Shown: positions 8,562-18,900 of the stretch, one piece after another
Numbering within the stretch: the stretch's first letter is position 1
How the letters are laid out: each line of letters begins with the position of its first letter
Source of the DNA: Methanobacteriota archaeon
Lineage (GTDB): Archaea > Thermoplasmatota > Poseidoniia > Poseidoniales > Thalassarchaeaceae
Reading direction: 5' to 3'
NCBI GenBank assembly: GCA_002716085.1
Contig: PAYZ01000017.1
Span: 12,925-76,924 of the forward strand
DNA: 64,000 nt
Program-made: the position numbers and the translations under genes
The notes under the pieces: generated by a model
The model's input: only the letters and a program-made list of their open reading frames with translations
What the model was told of the DNA's origin: nothing
Database searches by the model: none

Positions 8562-10394
8562 TCAGAGTCTGTGCCTAGACTTTGCCAACTTTCCGGGACC
8601 ATGCGGCCACTCCCAGCCTGAAGCAATGGCCCTAGCCGAGCCCAGAAGTCTTTCGTCTTGGATAATTAGTAACTCGTCTCCAATGTTTATTCGTGGATCA
8701 AAATATTGAACGAAACTGGGGAAGATATCGCCAACCCAATCCACATCACTCCGGAGTTGGACGACCTTCAGAGCATCAAGTTCCATCATCAAACCTAGGC
8801 TTGATTTCGAAAGAGAGAACCTCCCACTCCTAGGGTTCCACTTGGCGAACTGAGTTCCGTCTTTAGTAATGGTCAGTATTGGTGGCCTTCCCCTGACAGA
8901 GCATCCTTCCAACCATTCATCTGACCCTAGATGGAACCGGGATATGGACTTCATAACTTCATCCCTGAAACGATAATCGGAGGGTAATTCTTTAGTTTTT
9001 GAGATGGTTGAATCGATTGCATTTTTCAGTCTAGTAAGAGAATCCGTAGAACCTGCGGGATCCCCCATCCTCGTGTCGATAACTTCCGTACCTTTTACTG
9101 AGATCTCCACGCCTGAGTGATTTACTATGGACTTGTATCCTATCCTGTTTACCAGCTTTAGAACCATTTCTCTAATAATCTCTAATTCGTCATGGTCCCA
9201 ATCCCCAGTAACTGGAATGTCATAATGTGCAGCTGGCCATAAGTCTTCCAATTCCCTGGGAACAAGGCCAAGTGGTGCGGTTACCATGATTTCATGTGCT
9301 CTCTTATCCCGAATCACGCGCCTGAATCTTGCATGACTCTGGGATAATTTGTATGGCTTTCTAGCAGAACAAGGAAGTAGGACTAGTAACTCTTTCTGAT
9401 GTTTAGGTGGAGAGTAAGTTTCGGAAATTTTCTCTCTCCACTCGCGGATTGTAGAGTCGTTTCGGCTCTCAAACGAATGGCACCTCATCTTTTTCCCGTT
9501 TTCTGCAACGCTTTGGGAAACTCCCATTTTAGAAGAAATTTCGAAAGTTAGGGCATCGTGTCTCCTTAGATGAGCTACCGAGTTGGGGCTAGAAGTGCTC
9601 TGTCTTTCGGCCAATTCCCTCAAAGTACCATCCCTGATCGCCGATCTGGTTGCAGAAATGGCTGCAACCCAGCATCGGGCTTGAGATTCAAGTGATGAAT
9701 CCTCATTTGTAGTTGGTTCAACATTCCTAGGGCCGCTTTCCGTAAGCAGAACCCCCATGGAAGAAGCCATCCTTGACCTAGAAAAATCGAATATGTCGAC
9801 TCCCATCCATGAAAGTAAGGCACAGTTATCCGGACCAGCGATTCCGGGAGTCCAAATTAACGATCCGGGGAATGAGGTTCTAAGCGTTAGAAGTGCCTTC
9901 TCTAGCATTCCACTATTCTTCGCGAGCTGTGGCGAGTCTGTGAGAATCAATAATGAGGGCGGATATTCCAACTGGAGTAATGATTTGTCATGATGTAGGG
10001 AGTTCCAGGAGACTGGTATTGCCTCCATTCCATGGCCAAAATCCCCTGAGTCTGACTCTGCAAGGCTTGGAGGCAATACTAATCCATTGGTTACTGACCA
10101 AGTTTCCTTGGATTCAAAGGGGAAGCAGAGATTGGCCCTAGTCTTAATCTCCATGGAAGGGGGAATCTCGGAAGGGTCCTTTATGCAGAGTAGTGGTGAG
10201 ATAGACACTGGGAAGGTAGGATCTTCGTCCGAAATTATCAATCCTGGGGACCAAGAAGCGGGGTTATTTCTGTCTCCGAGGGATATCAAACGAGAGAACC
10301 TGTCTCTAAACTTGACATCCCTGCCTATCGGCCGCTCGTTCATTGGTCGTCGATTGAAGGTTTTCGCTTGAAGGATTCTAAGACCTAGATGCAC
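8562..10394 (-). CDS. arcS: Archaeosine synthase / TgtA2-like with C-terminal PUA domain; likely true start near 10343
   Basis: LLVLLPCSARKPYKLSQSHARFRRVI, VTAPLGLVPRELEDLWPAAHYDIPVTGDW; C-terminal FVQYFDPRINIGDELLIIQDERLLGSARA PUA-like. Confidence 0.87.
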   Translation of the reverse strand: MHLGLRILQAKTFNRRPMNERPIGRDVKFRDRFSRLISLGDRNNPASWSPGLIISDEDPTFPVSISPLLCIKDPSEIPPSMEIKTRANLCFPFESKETWSVTNGLVLPPSLAESDSGDFGHGMEAIPVSWNSLHHDKSLLQLEYPPSLLILTDSPQLAKNSGMLEKALLTLRTSFPGSLIWTPGIAGPDNCALLSWMGVDIFDFSRSRMASSMGVLLTESGPRNVEPTTNEDSSLESQARCWVAAISATRSAIRDGTLRELAERQSTSSPNSVAHLRRHDALTFEISSKMGVSQSVAENGKKMRCHSFESRNDSTIREWREKISETYSPPKHQKELLVLLPCSARKPYKLSQSHARFRRVIRDKRAHEIMVTAPLGLVPRELEDLWPAAHYDIPVTGDWDHDELEIIREMVLKLVNRIGYKSIVNHSGVEISVKGTEVIDTRMGDPAGSTDSLTRLKNAIDSTISKTKELPSDYRFRDEVMKSISRFHLGSDEWLEGCSVRGRPPILTITKDGTQFAKWNPRSGRFSLSKSSLGLMMELDALKVVQLRSDVDWVGDIFPSFVQYFDPRINIGDELLIIQDERLLGSARAIASGWEWPHGPGKLAKSRHRL

Positions 10395-11519
10395 TCGCGA
10401 GGGCGGATGTGGAGTCTTGGACGCTCATTTACTTGGGTATTTCTTGCGGTAGCAATCATTTCCCCACTTTCTAGTGCTGACTCGAATAGTCAAGAATTAG
10501 TCGAAGAGTCTGGAGATGCTCCAGGAGAATTATGGGGCTCTGAGGATTATTTCGGAGATTGGCAAAAGATTTCTGCAGACAATGCAACTCTTGTTGGAAT
10601 GTTGACCTCAAATGACACTGTAGATGTTTTTGCAATAGAGATTGTATCGGAAGATGGTGCAATAGTTCGATTCACTATGGAGCCAGGAAAAAACATGTCA
10701 GTAACTATTCAGAGATTGAATCAGAGCAACTGGAAAATAGAAGATTTTTCCAACATTTCTATTGGCGAGATAGGCCTTTCCCAGGGAATTCATGCAATTA
10801 GGGTTGAAAGGCTGGGAGCCATAGATGAGGAAATTGATTATTCGATAATACTGGAGAATATTGGCCTACTTTCGGATCTGGATGGTGAATTTGTTAATCT
10901 AGATTGGATGTTTACCCCATTCTACATCTTTGCAGGGGTTTTTCTCATCCTTCCATTGATGATCGTATTGTGGTGGAATAGAGATAAAAAGTGGTTTATT
11001 AGTCAAAGAATGGAGTTTTTCTCGGAGCAAGAGAGGGAGACTCTGTTTGCTCTGAGAAAGAGGTTCGCGGAAGAAGAAATGAAAATGGTAAGCGAAGAAA
11101 CTCTAGAGGAATCACTAAGCGTACTAGGTGATGAAACTTGGAGTTATTTCATCGAGAAATTCGGAGAAGCAGAGATCAGTTACCTGACGAGTCACTTAGA
11201 AGTCTCTGTTTGGAGATTAAGTGCTGATTGGGACTCTCTAGTAATTGGAATAAAAACAGGAGAATATGATTGGAAAATGGGGGCAATCAGAATATTTTCT
11301 CCAAGAGGCAAGTCAGTTTCAATTAGGGAGGTTGAGCCGCAAAATATGTTCGAGAATGATGAGGTCTACATAGGCGATATTCCAAGAAAAACAAGCAAAT
11401 TCCTCAGGGTTTCTATGTTGGAGAATGTTGGTCAAGTATCGATTCACGTTTCTGGGCTGGTAGATGGCGTTCCCGTAGCTGCTGTTCCGACCAATCTGTA
11501 TTTTGACTCAGAAGAATAG
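10389..11519 (+). CDS. Secreted/one-TM protein with pre-peptidase-C-like extracellular domain and cytoplasmic domain
   Basis: Signal-like N-terminus, GMLTSNDTVDVFAIEI...GIHAIRVERLG, TM MFTPFYIFAGVFLILPLMIVLWW, then charged C-terminal domain. Confidence 0.65.
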   Translation: MHSRGRMWSLGRSFTWVFLAVAIISPLSSADSNSQELVEESGDAPGELWGSEDYFGDWQKISADNATLVGMLTSNDTVDVFAIEIVSEDGAIVRFTMEPGKNMSVTIQRLNQSNWKIEDFSNISIGEIGLSQGIHAIRVERLGAIDEEIDYSIILENIGLLSDLDGEFVNLDWMFTPFYIFAGVFLILPLMIVLWWNRDKKWFISQRMEFFSEQERETLFALRKRFAEEEMKMVSEETLEESLSVLGDETWSYFIEKFGEAEISYLTSHLEVSVWRLSADWDSLVIGIKTGEYDWKMGAIRIFSPRGKSVSIREVEPQNMFENDEVYIGDIPRKTSKFLRVSMLENVGQVSIHVSGLVDGVPVAAVPTNLYFDSEE

Positions 11520-12662
11520 TCAGCTATTCCTACGGGAGCTTGCCTCGTCCCTGATCCTTTTCTCAATGGGGGGGAGCTCCTTTTCCATCTGATCCCTGAT
11601 TTCCTTGATTTTCTTTGTCATTGATCTTGATTGCTTTGATGGAAGCTGGAGCTTTAAGACCGCAATCACTGAACCTCTTCGAGTCTTGGACCTATTACTG
11701 GGAAGGCCCCTTCCGAGGATAGAAATAGTTTCTCCGGGGCTAGAGCCTGCTGGGATCACTATTTCCAGAGTATTGGAATCAATGTGTGGAATCTTGACTG
11801 TTGTCCCCAGTGAAAGATCTGCGAAACTTAAAGGCAGTGACATCAATAAATCTGACCCGTCCCTCTCAAACCACGGGTGTGGTTCAACTTCAATCTCAAT
11901 ATACAAGTCCCCTGGTTCCCCATTGACTAAATTTGGAGTCTCTCCCTGGCCCTTCATTCGAAGTCTAGTTCCAGAAATTATTCCAGGAAAAACTGAGAAT
12001 TTAACCCTATTTGTTTGTAATGACCTTCCCCTTCCCATGCATGACTTGCATGGGTCAGAAACTATCCTTCCCGATCCTCTGCATGGAGAGCATTCCTTCC
12101 TAACCCTCTGTCTGAAGGGACCAATCATTGAAATTTCGTCAATCCTCCCCCGGCCTCGACACGATGGGCATTCCTTTGATCCGCCTGATTTACTTGATCC
12201 GGTTCCGCTGCAAATGCTACATTCCCTTAGAGCCTCGATCTCCATTTCGTCGTCTGCACCGTCCATTGCAGCTTGAAAGGGCACCATATGGCGAACAAGT
12301 AAATCCGAACCTCTGGAGGCATTTCTCTGTGATCCGCCGAAGAACTGGCTAAAGATTGAGTCAAAGCCACCGCTAAATAGATCATCGAAGCTAATGTCTA
12401 CCCCTTGGAAACCACTTGATCCGAAGGGAGAGCCCCCTGGCCTATCATGGCCAAACATATCGTAATTCTTCCTCTCATCTGAGTTAGATAGTATTGCATA
12501 TGCTTCTTGAATCTCCTTGAACTTTGACTCTGCTTCGCCGTCTCCTGGGTTCTTGTCTGGATGGTACTTTCTGGCAAGAGATCTGAATGCGTTCTTAATT
12601 TCGGACTCTGAAGCTTTACTATCGATCCCGAGAACTTCGTAATAATCCCTCTTAGCGGCCAT
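11520..12662 (-). CDS. dnaJ: Chaperone protein DnaJ (type I)
   Basis: [36 protein letters not shown]-domain, G/F region, four CxxCxGxG motifs. Confidence 0.97.
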   Translation of the reverse strand: MAAKRDYYEVLGIDSKASESEIKNAFRSLARKYHPDKNPGDGEAESKFKEIQEAYAILSNSDERKNYDMFGHDRPGGSPFGSSGFQGVDISFDDLFSGGFDSIFSQFFGGSQRNASRGSDLLVRHMVPFQAAMDGADDEMEIEALRECSICSGTGSSKSGGSKECPSCRGRGRIDEISMIGPFRQRVRKECSPCRGSGRIVSDPCKSCMGRGRSLQTNRVKFSVFPGIISGTRLRMKGQGETPNLVNGEPGDLYIEIEVEPHPWFERDGSDLLMSLPLSFADLSLGTTVKIPHIDSNTLEIVIPAGSSPGETISILGRGLPSNRSKTRRGSVIAVLKLQLPSKQSRSMTKKIKEIRDQMEKELPPIEKRIRDEASSRRNS

Positions 12663-12710
12663 CTCTTCCCCGGCTTAGGCTCTTGAAGGAGTCATATCAA
12701 TCGTTCCCTG

Positions 12711-13589
12711 TCAATCAATGAATGAACCACAAGAGGTGCAATAGTTTGAATCGGGGTAATTGTATGTGGAGCAACTCTTGCACAATATTGCTTGTGTCCT
12801 TTTCTCTGATTGAGATGGGAGGGTCCATTGAGAGTCGCTATTGATGTTATTATAGGAAGACGATTTCTTTTTCTGGGACCTTAATTCCCTTTTCTTCATT
12901 GATGCTATTCTCCTGTTTGCAGTTCTTTCAACAAAATCCTTGAAAATCTCTGAGATTTTTTTCGACTTAGTTTCAGTTGTTTTTCTTTCAAGATCAGCGT
13001 TGGATTCCTGCTCGACTCCAATTACCATCTCAGAAAGATCAGACTGTCCTTCTGAATGCTCAACCTCCCTCGCCTCCCTGTTTAAATCTCCTATACTGCT
13101 TTGCATCTTTTTTCTGGCAATTGATGCTCGCCTACCTCTGAAGTTGGAGAATGCCCTAGCCTCAAGCCTCTGCATAGCCAATTCCCCTTTTTCCCACAAA
13201 CCTCTGTCTTCCTGTTTGTAGGTCCTAGACAAGCTTTCTATTGCCTTTGACCTTCGATATTCGTGATCTTCGACGACTCTGTACCTATACAAAATAAAAA
13301 TACCAGTCATAAATGCAACGAAGTGGATCGAAAGTTCCGAAGTAACATCGTTGGATAGTGCATCGTCAAATGCAGGAGAAAAAATCCGAAAGGCGACTAC
13401 AACGAGATTTGGTAGAATAACTAGGGCCAGTGAAATCGGAGTAGAGCGTTCTGTCACGGCATTTGCTAAATCAAGAATGGTTTGAATTGTTCGTGGGTGT
13501 TGTGAATATCGGATTAGCACTATTAGTGTCCAGCGATACCGATTCACATGGAGCCTAGAATCACCGTATCTACCAAAATTATGCCTCAC
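12711..13589 (-). CDS. Membrane protein with C-terminal zinc-ribbon; start uncertain (overlaps divergent gene)
   Basis: Two hydrophobic segments (PISLALVILPNLVVVAF, IHFVAFMTGIFILYRY), charged coiled region, CKSCSTYNYPDSNYCTSCGSF. Confidence 0.6.
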   Translation of the reverse strand: MRHNFGRYGDSRLHVNRYRWTLIVLIRYSQHPRTIQTILDLANAVTERSTPISLALVILPNLVVVAFRIFSPAFDDALSNDVTSELSIHFVAFMTGIFILYRYRVVEDHEYRRSKAIESLSRTYKQEDRGLWEKGELAMQRLEARAFSNFRGRRASIARKKMQSSIGDLNREAREVEHSEGQSDLSEMVIGVEQESNADLERKTTETKSKKISEIFKDFVERTANRRIASMKKRELRSQKKKSSSYNNINSDSQWTLPSQSEKRTQAILCKSCSTYNYPDSNYCTSCGSFID

Positions 13590-14039
13590 GAAGATTCTGA
13601 AAAAGTTGTTGATTCAGTCAATTGTATTTTTCCCGATTGGAAACCTGAATCATTACCTTCTTCGTGTCAATTTCCTAGTAATAGGGACGTTATGGAAATC
13701 TCTGGCGAAGTAGGATCTCTTGAAGAGTTATTGTCCATAGTTCGTAAAAATAGAGTCCTGGATACCGCCCTTGATGCTATGGCTATGAATTCAGAAGAGG
13801 GATTGGCATCTTTTTCCATTTCCAGACAATCTGCCTCCGTTGGCAGGGTCTCTTTCGTGTTGGACAAGTGGACCTTTGGAGGCACTATCGATGTAACTTT
13901 GACTGGCTCGGAGGTTAGATTGTGGCTAGAACAACATACTTGGCATAGGGGGAGGGATGAGATTCCTCGAACCATTGGGGATCAAAGTTCCATGACCGAG
14001 AGAGGGGATCCTTCGGAATGGTTTGACCAACTTAACTAG
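13548..14039 (+). CDS. UPF0201 / RNA-binding-domain family archaeal protein
   Basis: VSTKIMPHEDSEKVVDSVNCIFPDW...LEELLSIVRKNRVLDTALDAM resembles the UPF0201 family. Confidence 0.7.
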   Translation: MEPRITVSTKIMPHEDSEKVVDSVNCIFPDWKPESLPSSCQFPSNRDVMEISGEVGSLEELLSIVRKNRVLDTALDAMAMNSEEGLASFSISRQSASVGRVSFVLDKWTFGGTIDVTLTGSEVRLWLEQHTWHRGRDEIPRTIGDQSSMTERGDPSEWFDQLN

Positions 14040-15016
14040 AATATAGGTATTCCATTTTCGACCCATGACTCAATGATGGGAGAGTCTGCAGGGAGCCAAT
14101 CTACATCCAATAGTTCGTCTTTATCTAGCCATCTAATTTGATCATGCTCATTCGGAATGATGTCATTTCTGTCTAAGGTTCCGCAATGCCATAGATCCAT
14201 GATTATGTCCCTGTACTCGTAGCTGAATTCTATCTGGGAAATTACTCGTCCCGGTTTTACGATGACATTTAGTTCCTCTAGAAGTTCTCTAATCACTGCC
14301 TCTCTGGACGATTCTCCAACCTCGATCTTTCCTCCTGGAAATTCCCAATAGCCAGACCACTTGTCACGACGTTTTCTTCTACAAGAAAGGACTCGTCCTG
14401 AATCATCGAGAATTAGTCCTGAGGAGATTCTCAGATTCTGTCGCTTGGAAATTATTCTGCAGATTCGCTTAATGATATCCAGCTGTTGTCCTAAGGGTAA
14501 TTCTGATTCACTAGGAAGATGGGTAAAAATTACATTTGGATGACCGACTTCTCTTGCGGAAATGAGTGTCCTGTAGTATGTCTCATTGCAAACGAATCCG
14601 CCGGCATCTGTACTCCAACATATTCTATCATCTTCATGAATCATTTCGTCAAAGGCTTGTATTGGGGCAATAGCTTCAACCACAGTCTCCGAACCAGGGA
14701 TAATCTCTCCCTCATTTTTCATCCTTCCTGAGTTGTCTGGAGTTTTCATTGCGAAGCTATTTCTGGCAAACCTCTCAATTCTGACTTTTTCCGCATTTTC
14801 TGCTAGCCCCATTAGCAAGAACGCGGTAAAATCATTTTTAGTTTGGAGGATCTTTGAGATTGCTCTTGAGCCGTGCTCATCTACGGAAAGAAGTAGCGTG
14901 TCTATTTCGGTACCAGTGACCCCTTCGGAAGACAAAATTTTGATGGCTTTCTCTGATATGTTTTCTCTGTGAGAGGAGAATGGAACGAATCCCGTGACTA
15001 AGAGTTTAGATTTCAC
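14036..15016 (-). CDS. Fusion: pyroglutamyl-peptidase I (N-terminal) and NUDIX hydrolase (C-terminal)
   Basis: N-term KLLVTGFVPFSSHRENIS...RIERFARN...FVCNETYYRTL...VIFTHLP (Glu/Cys/His contexts of C15 peptidase); C-term GYWEFPGGKIEVGESSREAVIRELLEELNV NUDIX box. Confidence 0.85.
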   Translation of the reverse strand: MKSKLLVTGFVPFSSHRENISEKAIKILSSEGVTGTEIDTLLLSVDEHGSRAISKILQTKNDFTAFLLMGLAENAEKVRIERFARNSFAMKTPDNSGRMKNEGEIIPGSETVVEAIAPIQAFDEMIHEDDRICWSTDAGGFVCNETYYRTLISAREVGHPNVIFTHLPSESELPLGQQLDIIKRICRIISKRQNLRISSGLILDDSGRVLSCRRKRRDKWSGYWEFPGGKIEVGESSREAVIRELLEELNVIVKPGRVISQIEFSYEYRDIIMDLWHCGTLDRNDIIPNEHDQIRWLDKDELLDVDWLPADSPIIESWVENGIPIF

Positions 15017-15101
15017 ATAATGTCGAGTGAAAACCAGTAGTTGTCATTTTCTGTAGAGATGTATACGTCAAATTCATTCGCCCCCAATCCCTCCCAGAGG
15101 T

Positions 15102-15455
15102 ATGGAGCAGGAGTACGTAGTCCAGATCGAAGATGTCGATGAAGGGGGCTCAAGTCCCCTTGGCGTTATTTCTGCGATATGGAATGAGCTTAGTGGTGGG
15201 ATTGGCCCGTGGGGCACATTAAGGCCTCTTTTTGCACTAGCACTGTCACTGGTTCCATTTCTCTTCCTAGGTCAGCACTTCAACCGCCAGCATTCCAAGG
15301 GAATGGATTGGTTTCTTATTCAATTCCCACTAATTTTGTCGATTGTCCTCTGGCCATTACTGTATGTTTGGTCTATTGCCGATGCATGGTGGGTATCCAG
15401 TGGAATTGTAGCTTCTTCTGAGACTAGTTCGCGTCTAGAATCCGTCACTCAATGA
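15102..15455 (+). CDS. Small membrane protein (117 aa, about 2 TM)
   Basis: Complete ORF with two hydrophobic segments; possible TM2-like layout. Confidence 0.5.
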   Translation: MEQEYVVQIEDVDEGGSSPLGVISAIWNELSGGIGPWGTLRPLFALALSLVPFLFLGQHFNRQHSKGMDWFLIQFPLILSIVLWPLLYVWSIADAWWVSSGIVASSETSSRLESVTQ

Positions 15456-15956
15456 AATCGGACTGAAGAGTCCACCTGGTCCGGATACCTTGGAAAGTTG
15501 GAGTCTGATTTCATACTCCCAATCCCTTAGCTCTTGCAATGCCAAGATGAATTCGAGCTCACTCTCGTTCAATACGTTCCTGATGAGTGTGTCAAGTATG
15601 TCCATCCTGTCTTCATCCACACTTCCAATTAGACTCTCTAACGGGAAAGAGTGGATTGAGTCGGATGAGTCGGCTTTTAGATCGTCAATTGGTATTGGAT
15701 GGAGTAAGTCCGCCGGTAGTTTCTCACCACTATTCTCAGCAACTTTCTCCAATGAATCATAGACAATCCTGATGTATTTTGAAACTACCAGTGCTACTTC
15801 GATAATTGGCATACTTAATTGACTAGTGAGGTGGAACATGTTCTCCCTAAGAAAAAGCAGCTTTTCATTTGGATGATCGGTTGGTTTTGGAATTGTTCGT
15901 CGGTCTTCGTCCACGCCCATCTGAATGCAAGGTAGCAAATGAAATTGCCAGTTCAT
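15435..15956 (-). CDS. Hypothetical cytosolic protein, translationally coupled to the 1905-aa gene
   Basis: Start at 15956 overlaps the stop of the upstream giant ORF (15953) by 4 bp. Confidence 0.55.
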   Translation of the reverse strand: MNWQFHLLPCIQMGVDEDRRTIPKPTDHPNEKLLFLRENMFHLTSQLSMPIIEVALVVSKYIRIVYDSLEKVAENSGEKLPADLLHPIPIDDLKADSSDSIHSFPLESLIGSVDEDRMDILDTLIRNVLNESELEFILALQELRDWEYEIRLQLSKVSGPGGLFSPISLSDGF

Positions 15957-18900
15957 GTGGTTCTGTCATCATAACGTATTGGAGAACCGCTGTTGCCCCT
16001 TATTCCATCGAGTAAATCATCGTCAATCTCGAAAAAGTCGTTAAGCCAGTCGCCATCTGTATCCCAGTTTGCTGGGTCCGTACCATCTGCCACTAGATCT
16101 CCATCTATGTCGAGAATCCACCACCCATAGGCGTACTCGCCCAGACCGGGGTTTGGAAGGTGAAACATGTCTCCAGCTAGTCTGTTGTAATCGTCTGTCC
16201 AAGCTCCGTTAACATATACCAGATCATCGCTTGAATTCACTTCCTGATAGTCGGAGTCATTGTCATTGATGACTAGGGCGAAAAGTGAATCTTCGTCATT
16301 TATTCGATTAATCCTTAGATAATTCGTAGATACTGAATTTGATCCTGAGCAAGTGCCTAGTAGTGTTTCCCTTAGCTGCCACCATTCTTCTACATCCGCA
16401 CCGGAACAATCGAACAAAGTCGATGCTCTTACTACCGATGGGGATGACAATGTAGCGTTCACAACAGCGTAATACTCTTGGAAATTATTGTATGGGACGT
16501 ATGTGCAACCTGATCCAGAGCACTCCCATTCGCCGTCGTTATCGGGATCCAAAGCTGCATCTCCGGGATCAGTCGGATCATGGACGAACCAAGTCCAATC
16601 TAGGGAAGGTCTTGTAATCTGCCCATTTGAGATATCTATCGGCTTCCAATTTTGAGGAGAAACCTCCTGCCACTGAACCTTGATCTTCATGAATGATGAC
16701 CAATTGTCGTTTGTCTCATTCCAACCCCTATAGTACTCGTAGAAATCAGGCATCATGTCTCCGTCTGTATCATTGTCAAGAGGGTTAGTTCCGAACTTGA
16801 AAAGCTCCTTTCCGTCGAATAGGGCAGTATCTTGGACATATTCAGTTACCACGCCATTAACAAAAACTGGCCTCATGACTATTGAGTCAGAGTCTGAATC
16901 TGGATCCAGTGGCCCAGTGCCATTCTCGAATTCCATCTTGTTCGTGAAGTAAAGTGAATTGGCGGCGTTTGCAATTTGCTGATCTTCTGAATAAGGTAAG
17001 AATTCGCGTCCTTCCCACTTTCCCTGTATTGCGGGCGTATCTGAAATCTCCCTATCTAGCCAACCATCGGAATCAGGGTCATAATCGACATCCAACGGGT
17101 TGACAGGGTTTAGCGACCACCTAAATGAGTTGACGGGCAAAACCTCCGAGTATACAGAGAAGCAGAATTCCCACCCATCAGGCATTCCATCCCTATCCGA
17201 GTCTTCGTCGGTCGGATCGCTGATTCCAAGAAGGGACTTATTGAAATTTTCAGGATCGTGCTGATTGATTAGTCCTACCTTATCAGATGATTCAACGCTC
17301 TTTGTGGAGAATATCGAGTACAGTCTCCCCCAAGCAGAATCGTAGGAAATCCCTATCTCCTCAACCATTGCTGTTACGGCATCACTTCCATAGGATACAG
17401 TCGGAGTACCATTCGGAGAGTTGCCGACCTCAATTCTCTTTCCAAACCACCTTGAGTCGTGTTCAGCCAAGTTGTCAAACTTCTCTGATTCTGAAATTTC
17501 GCCATCACCATCGCAATCAAATGAGTCCTCGTCTGAGTCTATATCTACATCAGAGTCAGTTAGTGGATTCATCGTCCATCTATTCTCCTCTAGGTCCCAC
17601 TCCGAGAACCAGTACTCATATCCGTCACTCATCCCATCTCTGTCTGAGTCGGCATCCTTGGGGTCGGTTATTCCGAAAATCGACTCTAGCATGGGTTTCG
17701 GAGGTGTTCCTGATTTCCATTCCAAATATTGATCCATACCCAAATGTGCCCTTCCCTCCTTGCTGAATAGAATTCTATAGATCCTGCTTTCAAAGGCAAG
17801 TTCGTTGATTGCCCTAGATTCACTGCCAAATGTTGGAGCTCCCGGTGGGAAAGATTCTCCGTTCAGAGGGAGGTTTGAAGTGAGGTTCAATTCCGTGATA
17901 TCCCTAATACCATCCCCGTCGGAGTCGTAATTTCCATCATCAGGTACCAATGGATTTAGTGTCCAGACTTCATCGGTGGCGTTCCAAGATGTAAAAATAA
18001 GCTCGATTCCATCCAGCAAACCGTCTCCATCGGTATCGGGATTATTTGGGTCTCCTGAATTGCCGGTAATTCTTGATTGTTCTTCGGATATAAAATGACC
18101 AAAAGACAATGCAGATTCGGCTCCAATCCAAGGAGTTTCCAATAGTGCGCCTGCTGCATCTGTCAGATAAAACTGAGGGGATGAAACCGACCTGTCTGTC
18201 TCGCTTATTATGCTATCAATGGAGTTGTACTCTTCCCAATTAGACATCCCATCCAAATCTGGATCTCCAAGACCATCGAAGCCATTTACCGGATTAATTG
18301 TCCACTCACTTTCGAAAAGACCCCACCTTGCATGGAAAAACTCCCATCCATCTGGCATACCATCTTTGTCTGAGTCCGAAGATAGGGGGTCTGACGAACC
18401 AATATCATGAGTCGGTAAGCCACCCCATTGGGATTGATATTCTGAACCAATTCTAGCTCCGAAGGAGTCCTGAGCTAGGCCCTCCCAAGAACTATGTGCC
18501 AATTTAGTAGTCATATTTTCCGGATAGGGGGTCCCTGACTGAGTTGAGTTTTCCAGGATGATCTCGGATTTTATGTGGTACTCGAACCAATTTACGAAAG
18601 CCTCCTCTAGCTCTAATTCCCCATTCATATTTACATCAAAACCATCTCCATCAGGGTTATTTAGGGAATCTGAACCATTCATTGGATTGATTCCTGCACT
18701 TGAAGCGGGCCAATTACAAGAGTATCTTGCCTCCCATCCATCCGGTAGCGAGTCGGAATCTGAATCCTTAGAGTTTGGATCAGTTGGAATCCAACTCTGA
18801 AGGGCCTCAGATGACTCTCCATGAGATGGGATTCCTGTTGAGAGTGACTTTGTGAGCAATCTCTCCCATTGGTACTCGCATAGGTTCGAAAGACCATCCC

